Positions 10,084 through 21,512 of a stretch of 64,000 nucleotides of DNA are shown piece after piece. The stretch covers positions 10,024,069 to 10,088,068 of the forward strand of contig NC_033628.1 in assembly GCF_001540865.1 (NCBI RefSeq), written 5' to 3'. The stretch's first letter is position 1, and the number at the start of each line of letters is the position of its first letter. The translations under genes were made by a program, and so were the position numbers. The DNA is from Ananas comosus. Lineage: Eukaryota; Streptophyta; Magnoliopsida; Poales; Bromeliaceae. The notes beneath the pieces were generated by a model. The model was not told where the DNA came from and made no database searches. It saw nothing but the letters and a program-made list of their open reading frames with translations.

Positions 10084-12868
10084 AGGGGCCCGAAACTGCA
10101 GGGTGAGTTGCAGATTTTGGAAAAACAGAGGGACTTAATAGGATATTGTTACAACATGTGATGGGGGGTTATTAGAGAGAGTATTTCCTCTCTCTCTCTC
10201 TCTCCCACAGCCCTCTCTCTCCCTCTCTGTTCGTGCAAACCGGGAAAAGGAGAAAAGGAAGAAAAGAGAGAAGGAAAGGAAAGGAAAAGAGAAGAAGAAA
10301 AAGAGAAAGGAAAGGAGGAGAAGGAGAGGATCATCATCTCCATCTTCATCTTCATCTTCTTCCTCATTTGGAGCTCTTTGAGAGGTAAGCTCCCAAGCCC
10401 TCTCATGGTAGATTTTTGTAGAATGGGTTTTGAACCCTAGATCTTTGGCTTTGATCTACCTACAAGCTTTAGAATTTTGTAAAGGCCAAGAACACATGAA
10501 ATCCATGGTGTTCTTCAAGATGCTCTAATGGTGGATTTCTAGGGTTTGTTCTAGACACCCTAAGAACGGTTCAAATGGTCCTAAATGAGCTCTAAGAACT
10601 TGGACAAGCTCTCTTTTGCTTGTTTTATAGATCAAATCTGGAGTATTGAGCATATGCCATGTTAGGGCATCCCAAAGAGGGGTTTTGCTCATATAGGGTT
10701 TTGATCTATTTTGACCATGTGGAAACCTAATTGATAGGTAACGAAACACGTTGGTGAAGTCGGTTCGGCAATCCGACGAGCCGTTTTAAAGATATCGAAG
10801 AAACGGACGCTTGGAGCTTCGTTACCGCCTGGAGGGCCGAGGCGGCGTCCATAAATCGTGAAATCGGGTCCCGAGCACCGTAACGGCAAGGCAAAGATCG
10901 TTAGCACGTGAAACGGCGAAGCGGCGCGCTCTTGAAAAGCAATTGTGAGATCGGGCCCAAACGGGTGCCGAGTGCCGCGGGAGGCCGATTGCCGCGGGAG
11001 GCCGATTGCAAGTGTCGACAAGCAATCGGAATGCGAATCGAGGTGGGTTGTGCTTACCGAAGCGACTAGGTCGCCCTTTATGTCTTAGCAATGTATCTCA
11101 TGTTGATGCATGTGCATGTAGACAAGACTAAATGATGCAATAATAAATATGCATAAGTAAAGGCTAAGTAAAGTAAAGAATGCATGATAAATGATAATGC
11201 ATAGAGTAAATGCAAGTAAAGTAAAGAATGCATGATAATGACATTGCATAGATGAAAATGCTAAGTAGAAATGCATAGAGAGCAAGTTACATAATGCTAG
11301 TAATGCATGATAATAATGTAATGCTAGTAATGCATGATATGAAGTAAATGCATATTAATAATAATGCATAGATGAGGATGCTAAGTAAAGGATGCATGTT
11401 AGTAATGACGCAAAGAGTAATTACTAAATAAAAAGCATGATGCATGGTATATGTATATAAACTAGATGATAACTCTAGTATGAGTAGAGATGATTGGACA
11501 ACTAGGTTGTCAGGTAGATCGAGTGGCATCTAACCTAGTATTAAAGAACAAAGGTTAAACAAGTGAACCTAGAGTCGAACAATCTAGGTGTGCGGCATCT
11601 AACCTAGTGTTAGTAAACCTAGGTCGAACTAGTAAACCTAGAAGTGGACATCTAGGTAAAGATGACAAGAACCTAGCAAGTGTATCTAGGTTAAGCGACA
11701 TGGACATAGAACCTAGAGTATTGGAACCTAGGTTGATGAGTATAGTGGTATAGCCACTAGGATGAGCTAGGTCGACAGCATAGGGTTGGTTATCGACCCT
11801 CGACCTGTGGTAAAGTGGATTTCGGAATCCCAGGACTTGAGATGTTCCTTGTACAGGCTAGGGCGTTCGTGCGACGACTTCGTCGTCGAGCTTTGTACCG
11901 AGGGTAGATTGGGGGGGCGATCACATGGAGATCACCGCTCGGGGCTTGAACCATTGTCGTGGCGTTTGTGCGACGATTTCGCCGCCGGATGGTTAAGCCA
12001 TTTGAGGATCAGACCGCCAGAGCAGACTGATTCCATGCTGGGTAAGTACGATGCGGGTGCCTCCAGGTGACTGAGTCTGACATGATCGTTGTTGGGTGTG
12101 GTGCGATTCGTTTGCCGCCAGACGGTGTGTCATGCCTCGAGCTCACGCTGGGTAAGTGCAACGTGTTCGCCACCAGATGGTCAAGTCATGCGACTTGAGC
12201 CGGGCTTAGCGTGTGCGACGACTTCGCTGCTAGGGGGCTGAGACAGAGAGGGCGGTAGGCTGATGAGCAGCCAGTGCGCGCACTATCCGCAGATGATTGA
12301 CTCGAAGCCGAGTCGGGTGGTTAGCTATGATAGGGTAGAGGAACCCTTATGAGCTAGAGATAGAGGCTTGAGCTGAGGTAATAGAAACCTTAGAGTAAAG
12401 TTATGAGCTAAAGTAGCCAAGTAAAAGTAGAATTCAAATGATCTACTAGATGTTGCATAGAGTTGCATGATTTTCATATCGCATATTGTGAGGCATGGCA
12501 TGTATTTCAATTGAATATATATATCTGTTGTATATTGTTGAACTAACATGTTGCAGTGCCTCCTCGGACCTATCGGTCGAGCTTTTCCCTTGGGTGGCCG
12601 TACCCACTGGGAACTATGGAGTTGGTTCTCACCCCACGTGGTTTTGGGGTGTTTTCAGGTCGTTCGTGTGCGGCGCGGCGGCGCGAGGCGAGGGCGTAGC
12701 TTAGTAGATAGCGCCCTACCACTGAGACCGAGGTAGCAGTACCCTAAGACAGTCTAGCTTAGGGGACTAGAAGACAAGAAAAGAAAATGTATCAAACTTG
12801 TAAACTCTGATGTAATAATGAGATTGTAATTTGGAAGTAAAAATGTAAACTAAGACTGTGATGTAAAG

Positions 12869-13149
12869 AGTGGTTGTAAAATGAATGCTTGTAATAGCAA
12901 GTAGATTATGTATTTGATACTTCCTTATGCAATCTGGATTGATATCCGTTCCTTGTTGGAACATTCGTTGATTGTTTGGATTGCGACGCCTTGGACGTAC
13001 TGGGGAGANAGTGGTTGTAAAATGAATGCTTGTAATAGCAAGTAGATTATGTATTTGATACTTCCTTATGCAATCTGGATTGATATCCGTTCCTTGTTGG
13101 AACATTCGTTGATTGTTTGGATTGCGACGCCTTGGACGTACTGGGGAGA
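12869..13149 (+). repeat. 140-bp direct duplication across a single N
   Basis: The sequence from about 12869 to 13008 is repeated, apparently exactly, from 13010 to 13149 with one N between. An exact tandem copy meeting at an N is most simply an unmerged contig overlap, so the true LTR is probably about 140 bp shorter. Confidence 0.8.
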
Positions 13150-13245
13150 CTTTGTCCGCGTACAGGGGAATTCCCGGTCCGTTCGGCGGTCTGTCGGCAG
13201 CGCCGCGACCCGGTCCAAATTGGCGGTTAGTCGCGGGGCGTGACA

Positions 13246-14510
13246 CCCTTCCTGCTCAAGCAGGCGCTACACTCTCACTCGCAAGCATGCCCAGGTATCT
13301 TCACCTACCCGTCCACTGGTCCCTACTATACTGATGCATAAATAGTAGCAACATACCATAACAATGAATGCAATGCTCCTCGACCTGGGTCGCGTCCTCA
13401 TGGCCACTCGGCACACGCTGCGAACCCTTCGGTCGCCACATCCTCATCACTCACTCTCCCGACTATGCTATAGGTGGCATACCCGCAGGCTGTCTCAGAG
13501 AGGAGAAGGCAGTCGCCAACGCCAGGGTCTGGTCATCCCCTCAGCGACGCTCATCTTGCGCATGGCCCGGCCGCCCACAACGCTCAATCCATGACTTCGG
13601 CAAAAGTTTGCAACTTAAGAGTATGCACAACTTTGGAAATCCCCGGCCGAAGTCCTCGTACAAGCGATCAGCTTGATCCCGTCATCCCGCACCACATTTG
13701 GGACACAACTCACGATACGAGAGAACTCCCGCTCGCACTAAGTATAGATCCTCAAACAGAGTTTCCATGGAATCAATCCACGGATCTACATCCTCTCCAT
13801 CAAAGGTAGGCGGATCAAATTCCTTGAAAATCATGAGGGCCGCCAAAGCTCACTCCCTCACCGCCTCCACATTTGAAGTGCTAGAAGTCGAATCGTCCGA
13901 CCCCGACGGAAACACCTCCGCCTTGACTCCCGGCCGTACTCGATGAGCCGAAACAGATACGGTCACCAATCGGTCAACCGTTTTTTGGAGTCCCTTAATC
14001 CGCTCCTCCTGGCGCATGACAGCCTCCTGCTGTCGTTACACCAACTCGGCGAAGTCCCAAGTCTTCGCTCGCCTTGGATTGCTCAAGGACATTACTTGTC
14101 CCATCCCGCGCCGATCTAGACAAAGATTGCCTACGCGGTGCCACCATTTTCTGAACCGCGACAACACGGTCAGCCTCGACCCTCTAGGTCGAGCACGTAA
14201 CAACTAACATCGACTCAACTCAAATCAGGCGAAAGTCACGCAAGAGCGTCTATTCTCATCCCTCGGTTTCATGTTGTCGATCGCCCAACATGAACACACT
14301 TGGTCAAGAATAAACCACACCTTGAGTCTACCTCTAATATCGTCTTAGAGGTTTACAAAACTTGACCCAATCGATTCAACTTTCGCTATCCGCATAGGTC
14401 CACGTCTCACTCACGCACCTATATCCTTAAGTTTTCCGTCCTAGGGTCTCCTAGGTCATCCTAGACTCTCTCTTTACTTGCTCTTTACTTGCTCTTTACT
14501 TGCTCTTTAC
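13246..14510 (-). pseudogene. Gypsy gag relic of element B
   Basis: On the minus strand, next to a primer-binding site, fragments of Ty3-gypsy gag can be read. Near 13850-13740 is FKEFDPPTFDGEDVDPWIDSM and LFEDLY, matching FKRFNPPTFNSDDKDPWVMEA in the gag at 28075. Almost at once it continues with CEREFSRIVSCVPN, matching YEKEFSHIVNCVPG about 90 residues further on. So the middle of the capsid region is deleted. Stops and shifts follow. The relic is cut at 13245, where it meets the LTR of element A. No intact product is possible. Confidence 0.65.
14473..14510. repeat. 12-bp tandem repeat beside the primer-binding site
   Basis: TTGCTCTTTACT is repeated three times with partial copies at the edges, directly left of the primer-binding site, in the short spacer between PBS and gag on the minus strand. 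Confidence 0.75.
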
Positions 14511-14522
14511 GCTCTGATACCA
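14511..14522 (-). other. Primer-binding site of gypsy element B
   Basis: GCTCTGATACCA on the plus strand (TGGTATCAGAGC on the minus), seven bases from an LTR end TGTCACGCCCC. This sets element B as minus-strand with its 5' LTR to the right. Confidence 0.9.
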
Positions 14523-15300
14523 CTTTATCTGTCACGCCCCGCGACCCGCCAATTTGGTCGGATCCGGGCACGTCGATCAGACGCCGAACGGACAGCACCT
14601 CCCCTGTCCGCCCAAGGCTCAACAATAGCAATCATGTACAAGAGTTGCTCAGAATAAACTCAATTAACATACATGATTCAACGAAGCACCACAAGTGCTA
14701 TACCAACAAGAGCAAGATACAAGTAAATATACAAATGCATAAAGAGAGATAGTTCTAGCTATTACATCACATTTGACATTCACATTTACAACCTTGATTA
14801 CATTTACTTCCTCAAAATGAATATACAAGTTGATCTCCAAAATATATAAGCAACTCCCAAAATACATTTACATCACATGTCAATCGGGTACACGAACTCT
14901 AATGCATAAGGAAGCTGCTAGCTAACTAGGGCGCTATGCCCTTACCACGGTCCTCTGCCGGTACGCTGCCGCTAGGCCCTGCAACAAAGTGGGGTGAGAA
15001 CTATATAAATATAGTTCCCAGTGGGTTCGGCCGTCGACTCCGCCGATCTTCCCACTAGGTCTAAGCAGGCATAAGCAACAGATAGATATATAGGTATGAA
15101 AAGAGCTGCTACATAGTAATGAAATATACACATGCTACTATGCCTTTGTAATCATGAAATGCATGAACATAGCAATGATATTCTACTAATCATGATACTA
15201 TGTCTCAATACACAATTGAATGAGCTACTACATAGGATGTACTCTACAACATGCACTATGCCTCATATTCAATGAAATGCAAGAGCTACTACATAGTATG

Positions 15301-17860
15301 TGTCACGCCCCCGCCCCGAGGCCACTACCAATTTGGCACGGTTCGGGCGCGGCGAACGGACCGCCGGACGGACAGCATCTCCCCTGTCCGTCCAAGGCTC
15401 AAACGATGAGATTGTATACAACAAGTTCCCAGGAAAACAACTTGAATACATACACAATCAATCAACAACAACGAAAGCACGAACAGTGCTATACAACACG
15501 AGAGCAAGCATCACGAGTAATAGCATACAAGTGAATGAAAGAGAGATACTTAACTATTCTATTACATCCATTCAACTTAATACATTTAAGTACAACTTGC
15601 GTTCTTCCAAACCTGTATAATATATATACAATCCTCCCAAAACCTCACCCTATACATCGATCTACTCTCAAAATAGATACAGGGCAACTCTAATGCAAAT
15701 AGGAAAGTAAACCTCTTCTAATTCCCCTAGGGCGCTACGCCCTTGCCGCGATCCTCACCGGGGGCGCTCGAGCTCGGACCTGCAATAGGGTGGAGTGAGA
15801 ACTACGAATAGTTCCCAGTGGGTTCGGCCGCCGACTCCGCCGATCTTCCCACTAGGTCTAAACAGGCACAGATAGATATGCAGGTAGATAGATATATGAA
15901 TTTGAAAGCATTAACGAGGACTAAGCAAGTATGAGTATAAGTATCTAACTATGCCTCAATCTAGAGTCATGCATGCATGTCGATCATATTAAGTTCGTAG
16001 CTACCATACTATATGCTCAACAATAGGGGTTGTTTATTACTTTACCCAATCATGCAATCAATCCGGCAACACGATCTCACGTCTATAAGTCTCGTAGGGA
16101 AAAGCCTCACTGAACTATTCCCCGAGACCGCCTGCGGACAGATACACTGACTGTCCAGGCAGCGCATGGCGACTGCCCCTCTAGTGACAATACTCCGGAG
16201 TGCACAGCCTGTGGGGTGCGACCCCTACAAGCGCAGACAGGCTATGTGAGTATAATCTGAACTCACGAACTGGTCCTATCAACTAGAGTTGGTCTCATCG
16301 TCGAATCAGACGTCCCAATACTCAAGCTCATAGTTTTTTGACTACACTAGGTTCTTATGTTCAATATCAGCTAGATGCCACTCATTTGTGTTCATTGTTA
16401 ACTAGATGACACTCATTTGTGTTCATTGTTAACTAGATGCCACTCGTTCTCTGACAAGTTCTCTATACTCTAGTTCACACTGTACTACACTTTCATAACT
16501 ACATATACTTTCGACACATATAGGGTTAATCACCTGGTATTCAGCTCATGCACACTAGGTTCTAATGCCATATCAACTAAGCCACATTAACACTAGCATG
16601 CAAGTATAGATGTAACAATTGCATTTAACACCCTATAATGCTATATTCGATATGTATCTGGTCAATATAATAACTCAGACATAGGGAGCAGTTCAACTGC
16701 TTCGGGATGGCACTCCCCCACCTTTCGGTAGTGCCTCGCGGCTAGACAACTCGACGCCGCGGTCTTCGTACGTCGCTTCAGCACCTCGGGGCAAAACGAA
16801 CCCTCAACTATCAGTTTCGGCGATATCTCTGCACTCGCTCGTCGGATCGACGAACCGTCTTCGCCTACGCGTTCGAAGACTCAGCGATTAGGTTTGCGAC
16901 GCTTTAAAATAGATCAAAACCCTAGTTTTCCAAAAATCCCAAATCCGTGCCCTAGGTTGGCAACGGTGGCGAAATCTATGGTGCGAGCTTCGATTTCGAG
17001 CTCGAACCATCTCCTTAGCTTCAATAGGTTCCATTCGAACCGTCTCTAAACCATAAAAACCCCAAACCCTAAATATACCATTAAAGGGTTTAGAGCTTAC
17101 CTCTAAACAAAGCTCCAAGCTTGAGGGAGGGAGAGAAGAAGACGTCTTCTTCTTCTTCTTAGTCTTCTCCTTCTCTTTCTTCTTCTTTCTTCTCTTCCTT
17201 TCCTTTCTTTTCTTCATCTCCTTCTTCTTCTCATTCTTTTTCTTTCTAGAGAGAGAGTGGGAAAGAGTGTGAGAGAGGGAGAGAGCAACTGAGAGGGAGA
17301 GAGGGTCCCCCAGCCTCTCACATAGGCCATTTTGCAATTAAGCCCCTCAACTTTCCATCTATTAAACAACCTTCACTGGGCTGTTTTCGCAGTGAGGGAC
17401 CGGTCCCAGCTCGGGGAGACCGGTCCCCGAAAGCCTCCCATTCGGGCAGAGGGGATTTCGCGTTCGGGAACCGGTCCCTGCCTGAGAGACCGGTCCCCGG
17501 GAGACCGGTCCTTGTCTGAGAGACCGATTCCCGAGAGTGGTACTTTCGGGACTTAGCCAAATTTCGGCCTCTTCTCGCTGGGTTAACGTTCGGGAACCGG
17601 TCCCTCCTTACCAGAGACCGGTTGCCTCAAGGATCCTCGCCAGCCCAGCCTGATGGGACCGGTCCCTCCCTGCCAGGGACCGGTCCCCGAGAGCAACTCT
17701 GCTCCAGTGCAGATTTCGCACTGCAGCTCTCGCGGACTCTTCCAAAATGCAACTTTAGGCATTTTAATCACCTTCGGACTTTCTGAAGCCAATACCCTCG
17801 ACAATTAGTCGATTCCAGACGAAGTCTAATCCTCGGATTTCGAGAATTCAGTTCCTTACA
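15301..17860 (-). mobile_element. Solo gypsy LTR C
   Basis: Runs from TGTCACGCCCCCG to CAGTTCCTTACA, that is TGTAAGG...GTGACA on the minus strand, flanked by GTATG at 15296-15300 and 17861-17865. No internal region is present, so it is a solo LTR left by recombination between two LTRs. On the minus strand it has a GGGACCGGTCCC cluster (about 17690 down to 17396), then a GA-rich leader near 17290-17110. Confidence 0.93.
17396..17690. promoter_or_regulatory. Cluster of GGGACCGGTCCC palindromes
   Basis: Perfect GGGACCGGTCCC at 17396, 17655 and 17676, plus variants (GAGACCGGTCCC, GGAACCGGTCCC) between them, some beside CCCGAGAG or GTTCGGGAA. On the minus strand they lie upstream of the presumed transcription start. 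The core ACCGGT is the same as in the TGTACCGGTACA clusters, with other flanks. Confidence 0.85.
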
Positions 17861-17865
17861 GTATG

Positions 17866-18205
17866 AATCTACAACATGATACTATGCCTCAACAATAAAG
17901 AAATGAGCTACTACATAGTAATGTCTCTACACATGCTACTATGCCTCAACAATAAAGAAATGAGCTACTACATAGTAATGTCTCTACACATGCTACTATG
18001 CCTCAATGAACGATAAATGAGCTACTACCTAGTATATGATCTACTACACGACACTAGGCCTCAGTAATCACATGAATGAACGAGCTACTACATAGTGCGT
18101 CGTGCAACTATGCCTCGATAATCAGAATGAACGAGCTACTACATAGTGCGTCGTGCAACTATGCCTCGATAATATCCAATCTCATGGCCAACCCGAAGGT
18201 TGCTA
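17866..18205. repeat. Degenerate tandem repeats in LTR B
   Basis: Units of about 45-65 bp containing GAGCTACTACATAGT and ACTATGCCTC are repeated. The last two (about 18075-18175) are nearly identical, including GTGCGTCGTGCAACTATGCC. The array runs into the N gap at 18206, which may be a collapsed part of it. Confidence 0.8.
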
Positions 18206-18641
18206 NNNNNNNNNNNNNNNNNNNNNNNNNNNNNNNNNNNNNNNNNNNNNNNNNNNNNNNNNNNNNNNNNNNNNNNNNNNNNNNNNNNNNNNNNNNNNNN
18301 NNNNNNNNNNNNNNNNNNNNNNNNNNNNNNNNNNNNNNNNNNNNNNNNNNNNNNNNNNNNNNNNNNNNNNNNNNNNNNNNNNNNNNNNNNNNNNNNNNNN
18401 NNNNNNNNNNNNNNNNNNNNNNNNNNNNNNNNNNNNNNNNNNNNNNNNNNNNNNNNNNNNNNNNNNNNNNNNNNNNNNNNNNNNNNNNNNNNNNNNNNNN
18501 NNNNNNNNNNNNNNNNNNNNNNNNNNNNNNNNNNNNNNNNNNNNNNNNNNNNNNNNNNNNNNNNNNNNNNNNNNNNNNNNNNNNNNNNNNNNNNNNNNNN
18601 NNNNNNNNNNNNNNNNNNNNNNNNNNNNNNNNNNNNNNNNN
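18206..18641. other. Assembly gap, 436 N
   Basis: Unsequenced stretch inside LTR B repeats. ORFs spanning it are artefacts. Confidence 0.99.
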
Positions 18642-19861
18642 GGAAAAAATCTACTATCCCTAGGTTCAAATGCCATAGTGTTCCACTACACTAGATTTGA
18701 TGCCACTCATTTATGTCATGATGTTGTATGTGTCTCAATACACTAAATCGACATGCCACTCGTCCATATTATAGTGTCTCTATTACACTAGTCCAAATGC
18801 CACTCGTCATGTTATTAATCTTGTTTACATGCCACTCGTCCAAGTTCCAAGTGTTTTCATTACACTAGTTCACAATCCATTGGTTCTCATTACCAAGTTC
18901 AAGTTCACCATATTCTTATCACTATAGGATCTCATGTCACCCGACCCAATCCTCATGCATTCTAGGTTTAAGTGTCGAGCCCACAATGCTACACTACTAG
19001 ACATGCATGCAAGGAAGTAGAAATGCAACTACAACAATCATCCCATAATGCATAAGAATAATAGATGAAACATGATCAACAATTCTAACTCGGACATAGA
19101 AGGAAGCCCAGTTGCTTCGGGATGGACACCCCCACCTTTTGGTGATGTCACGATGCTACGATTCCAGTTTCGTGATTTTTGGAAGCTTATGCCGCGTGCT
19201 ACGGCAATCTGTACCGAAATCGGCCTTTTCTTCAATATCTTCACGTAGCCTCGACGAATACTCAAACCGAGTGCACCAACGTGTTCGTATGCCTAGCAAT
19301 TAGGTTAGAGAAGAGTCAATTGAGATCGAAACCCTCCACGAACAAAAGCCCTCTTTTTGGAGCCCTAAATCCCAATTATTGCAATTAGCTTCATACAAGC
19401 ATTATCCCAAGCAATAAATGAGATTAATTACTTCTAGAGCATCATTAAGTTCCATTTCTAGAGTATAAAACCCTAATCCAAGCATTCTACCATGAGAAGG
19501 CAAAGAGCTTACCTCTACTAAGCTCCTTCTCCAAGCTAAGGAAGAAGACAACAATGGTGATCCTCCTTCAAGCTCCAATCTCCACCTTATCTTCCTCTTG
19601 ATTCCAATTCTAGAGAGAGAGAAAGAGCTTCTAGAGAGAGAGAGTGTGTTCTTTTAGGATGGAAGTGTGACGCACTGGACCTTTGCAAATTGCGAGGTTT
19701 GAGTGTTTGATCTGCGTGACGAGCCATCTCAGACTGTCTGAAGGGTCGTAGACAGTGTTCCGACCTATGGTTCGAGTCCCGAAATTGTGGTTTGAAACAG
19801 TGTACCAAAATCCAAAAAGTTAGATTTTTGGTTAGCTCTCGGATTAGCCTCAGCCAGGCTG

Positions 19862-20081
19862 TGTACCGGTACAGCCTTGATGGTTGTACCGGTACAGAAT
19901 TTGTACCGGTACGCCTTGATGGTTGTACCGGTACACAATAGGTTTTCTGCCAACCCGAGGCTCGGGTTGGGCAGTTTCGCAGAAGGTGTACCGGTACACT
20001 TTCCCGTGTACCGGTACACAATGCAGAATCTGGGCAGTTTCGTGAGGGGTGTTTTTGCAATTGTTGCAACCCCTTTATAAA
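19862..20081 (+). promoter_or_regulatory. Palindrome cluster followed by TATA box in LTR D
   Basis: Perfect TGTACCGGTACA at 19862, 19885, 19924, 19987 and 20007, and one copy ending in G at 19902. An inverted CCCGAGGCTCGGG sits between the fourth and fifth. The TATA-like TTTATAAA starts 56 bases after the last copy. This is the clearest cluster-to-promoter layout in the window. Confidence 0.85.
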
Positions 20082-21028
20082 CAACCCCAGCCCCTTTGAG
20101 AGCTCCTTTGAGCCCTAAACCTGAGTTCTCTCCCATTTTTGATGGATTTTGTTGGGTTTTGATCTTCTCCTCCTTGCTTTCTTGCTTCTTATTGGGTTTC
20201 CTCTATGAGAGAAGCTTTGAGCTCGGGATTGGAGCTTTGTGGAGGGAGAATCTTCAACCCCATTTGGATTGGGGGCTAGTTTGGAGCTTCTAAGAGGTTA
20301 GTAACTAGATCCTTTCCTCTAGATCTAGTTTTTGTTGGATTTTACTAGATCAAACCCTAGATTTTGGATTTTAGGGTTAAATTTGGGAATTTTCGTTTTG
20401 AGGGCTTTTGTACCAAATTGATGGGTTTAGAACCTTTGTTTAGGTTAGATTGGAAGGACTCTAGCTCCCATTTGGAGATTGTGAGAGCTTCCTTCGCAAT
20501 CGGTGAGTTTTTCGTCAACCCTAGCCCTATATGCTTAATAATTGATCTTAGCGTCGTTCGTTTCGACTAGATGACACTTGTTCTCGTACCTTTAGGGTAC
20601 TAGGAGACTAGAGGACACCCTCGTTGGAGCGCACGAGGAGTTTCGTTGTCATCGGTGGGTTTGGCTTCCTTGAAATCGGAGGAAATTCCTCCTAAGTGGT
20701 TAAATGCTTTCATTCTCTTCAAATTCATGCATATTCATGTTTAGTAGCATTTATGGAAATTTTGAATGCTTAGAACTCATATGTTATGCATCAAGAAAGT
20801 TACTCTATATAGTAGAGAGACAAATGTGCTTTGTTAATATGCATGCGACGAATATTCTATGAGATGATAGGAAATAAAGTTTCATGCTTCGATTTTGACT
20901 AGAAATTATAAGTTCTTGAACTTATTATCCATGTTGGGACAAAATGAGCCATAGTGTCATAAAGAGGCACTTGGACTAGAGAATTATTAAACTGCAACAT
21001 AGAGACTTGATAATAGGCCACATTGACA

Positions 21029-21128
21029 NNNNNNNNNNNNNNNNNNNNNNNNNNNNNNNNNNNNNNNNNNNNNNNNNNNNNNNNNNNNNNNNNNNNNNNN
21101 NNNNNNNNNNNNNNNNNNNNNNNNNNNN
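21029..21128. other. Assembly gap, 100 N
   Basis: Exactly 100 N, the usual placeholder for a gap of unknown length, within LTR D. Confidence 0.99.
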
Positions 21129-21512
21129 GGCGGAGGCACGGGATCGCGGCAAGGGGATCGCTTAGCTAGCTAGCGAGGAGCGGTACTTTGCCTAGGTGGT
21201 TTACTCTTTCTTTTTGTAGTTGAGAGAGAGTGAGAGATTTTGTATCCATGTATAGAGACCACCTATGTACCTACTTATAGCTCTTGTATTTGGGATTTCC
21301 TATTGTTCTTACTCTATGTTTTATTTAGTGGATTTACTGTTTTATCCTTATCCCTTGTTGTAGCATTTAGACATTTATTATGCTCTGATACTTCTAGATG
21401 TCTTTTATTATTGCTGTTATTATTGTTGTTTTTAGACGCCTTATATGTTGTAGACATATGGCGGGTCTGGGCACGCGCCGGGCGGGCTCCCGCTGGGTCC
21501 CGGGGCGTGACA

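Larger units (their letters stand above)
9692..13245 (+). repeat. 3' LTR of gypsy element A
   Basis: Begins TGTAACCCCC after a polypurine tract and ends GGGGCGTGACA, the end seen in other LTRs of this window. It holds a palindrome cluster (9896-10083), a CT/GA-rich leader (10180-10340), degenerate ATGCATGATAA-type repeats (about 11100-11450), CCTAGG-type repeats (about 11530-11760) and a GC-rich 3' end. Its 3554 bp are inflated by a 140-bp duplication around the N at 13009. Several ORFs of 60-100 codons lie in it; none looks real. Confidence 0.8.
14530..19660 (-). repeat. 5' LTR of gypsy element B, interrupted and gapped
   Basis: Starts TGTCACGCCCC (the LTR 3' end read backwards), with the same GACGCCGAACGGACAG block seen in other LTRs here. 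It is interrupted by a solo LTR (15301-17860) at a GTATG duplication and by N at 18206-18641. It resumes with repeats containing GAGCTACTACATAGT and ACTATGCCTC, then a block near 19090-19310 (CTTCGGGATGG, GTGATGTCACGATGC) also found at 22530-22710. The end near 19660 is a junction with a plus-strand LTR rather than a clean LTR end, so its upstream third is missing or rearranged. Confidence 0.65.
19661..21512 (+). repeat. Plus-strand gypsy LTR D (left edge uncertain, gapped)
   Basis: Ends GGTCCCGGGGCGTGACA at 21512. It contains a palindrome cluster (19862-20018), a TATA-like TTTATAAA at 20074-20081, a leader, and 100 N at 21029-21128. The left edge is a junction with LTR B near 19660; no TG start with a target copy of the right flank (CAAGC) was found. 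So this is a rearranged LTR, not a clean insertion. Confidence 0.6.

Noticed and set aside
10149..10406. Ser/Phe-rich ORF on the minus strand
   Set aside because: Translation of the GA-rich LTR leader.
18076..18746. Several long ORFs over the N gap
   Set aside because: They consist almost wholly of unknown residues; the same holds for the ORF at 41520-42383.
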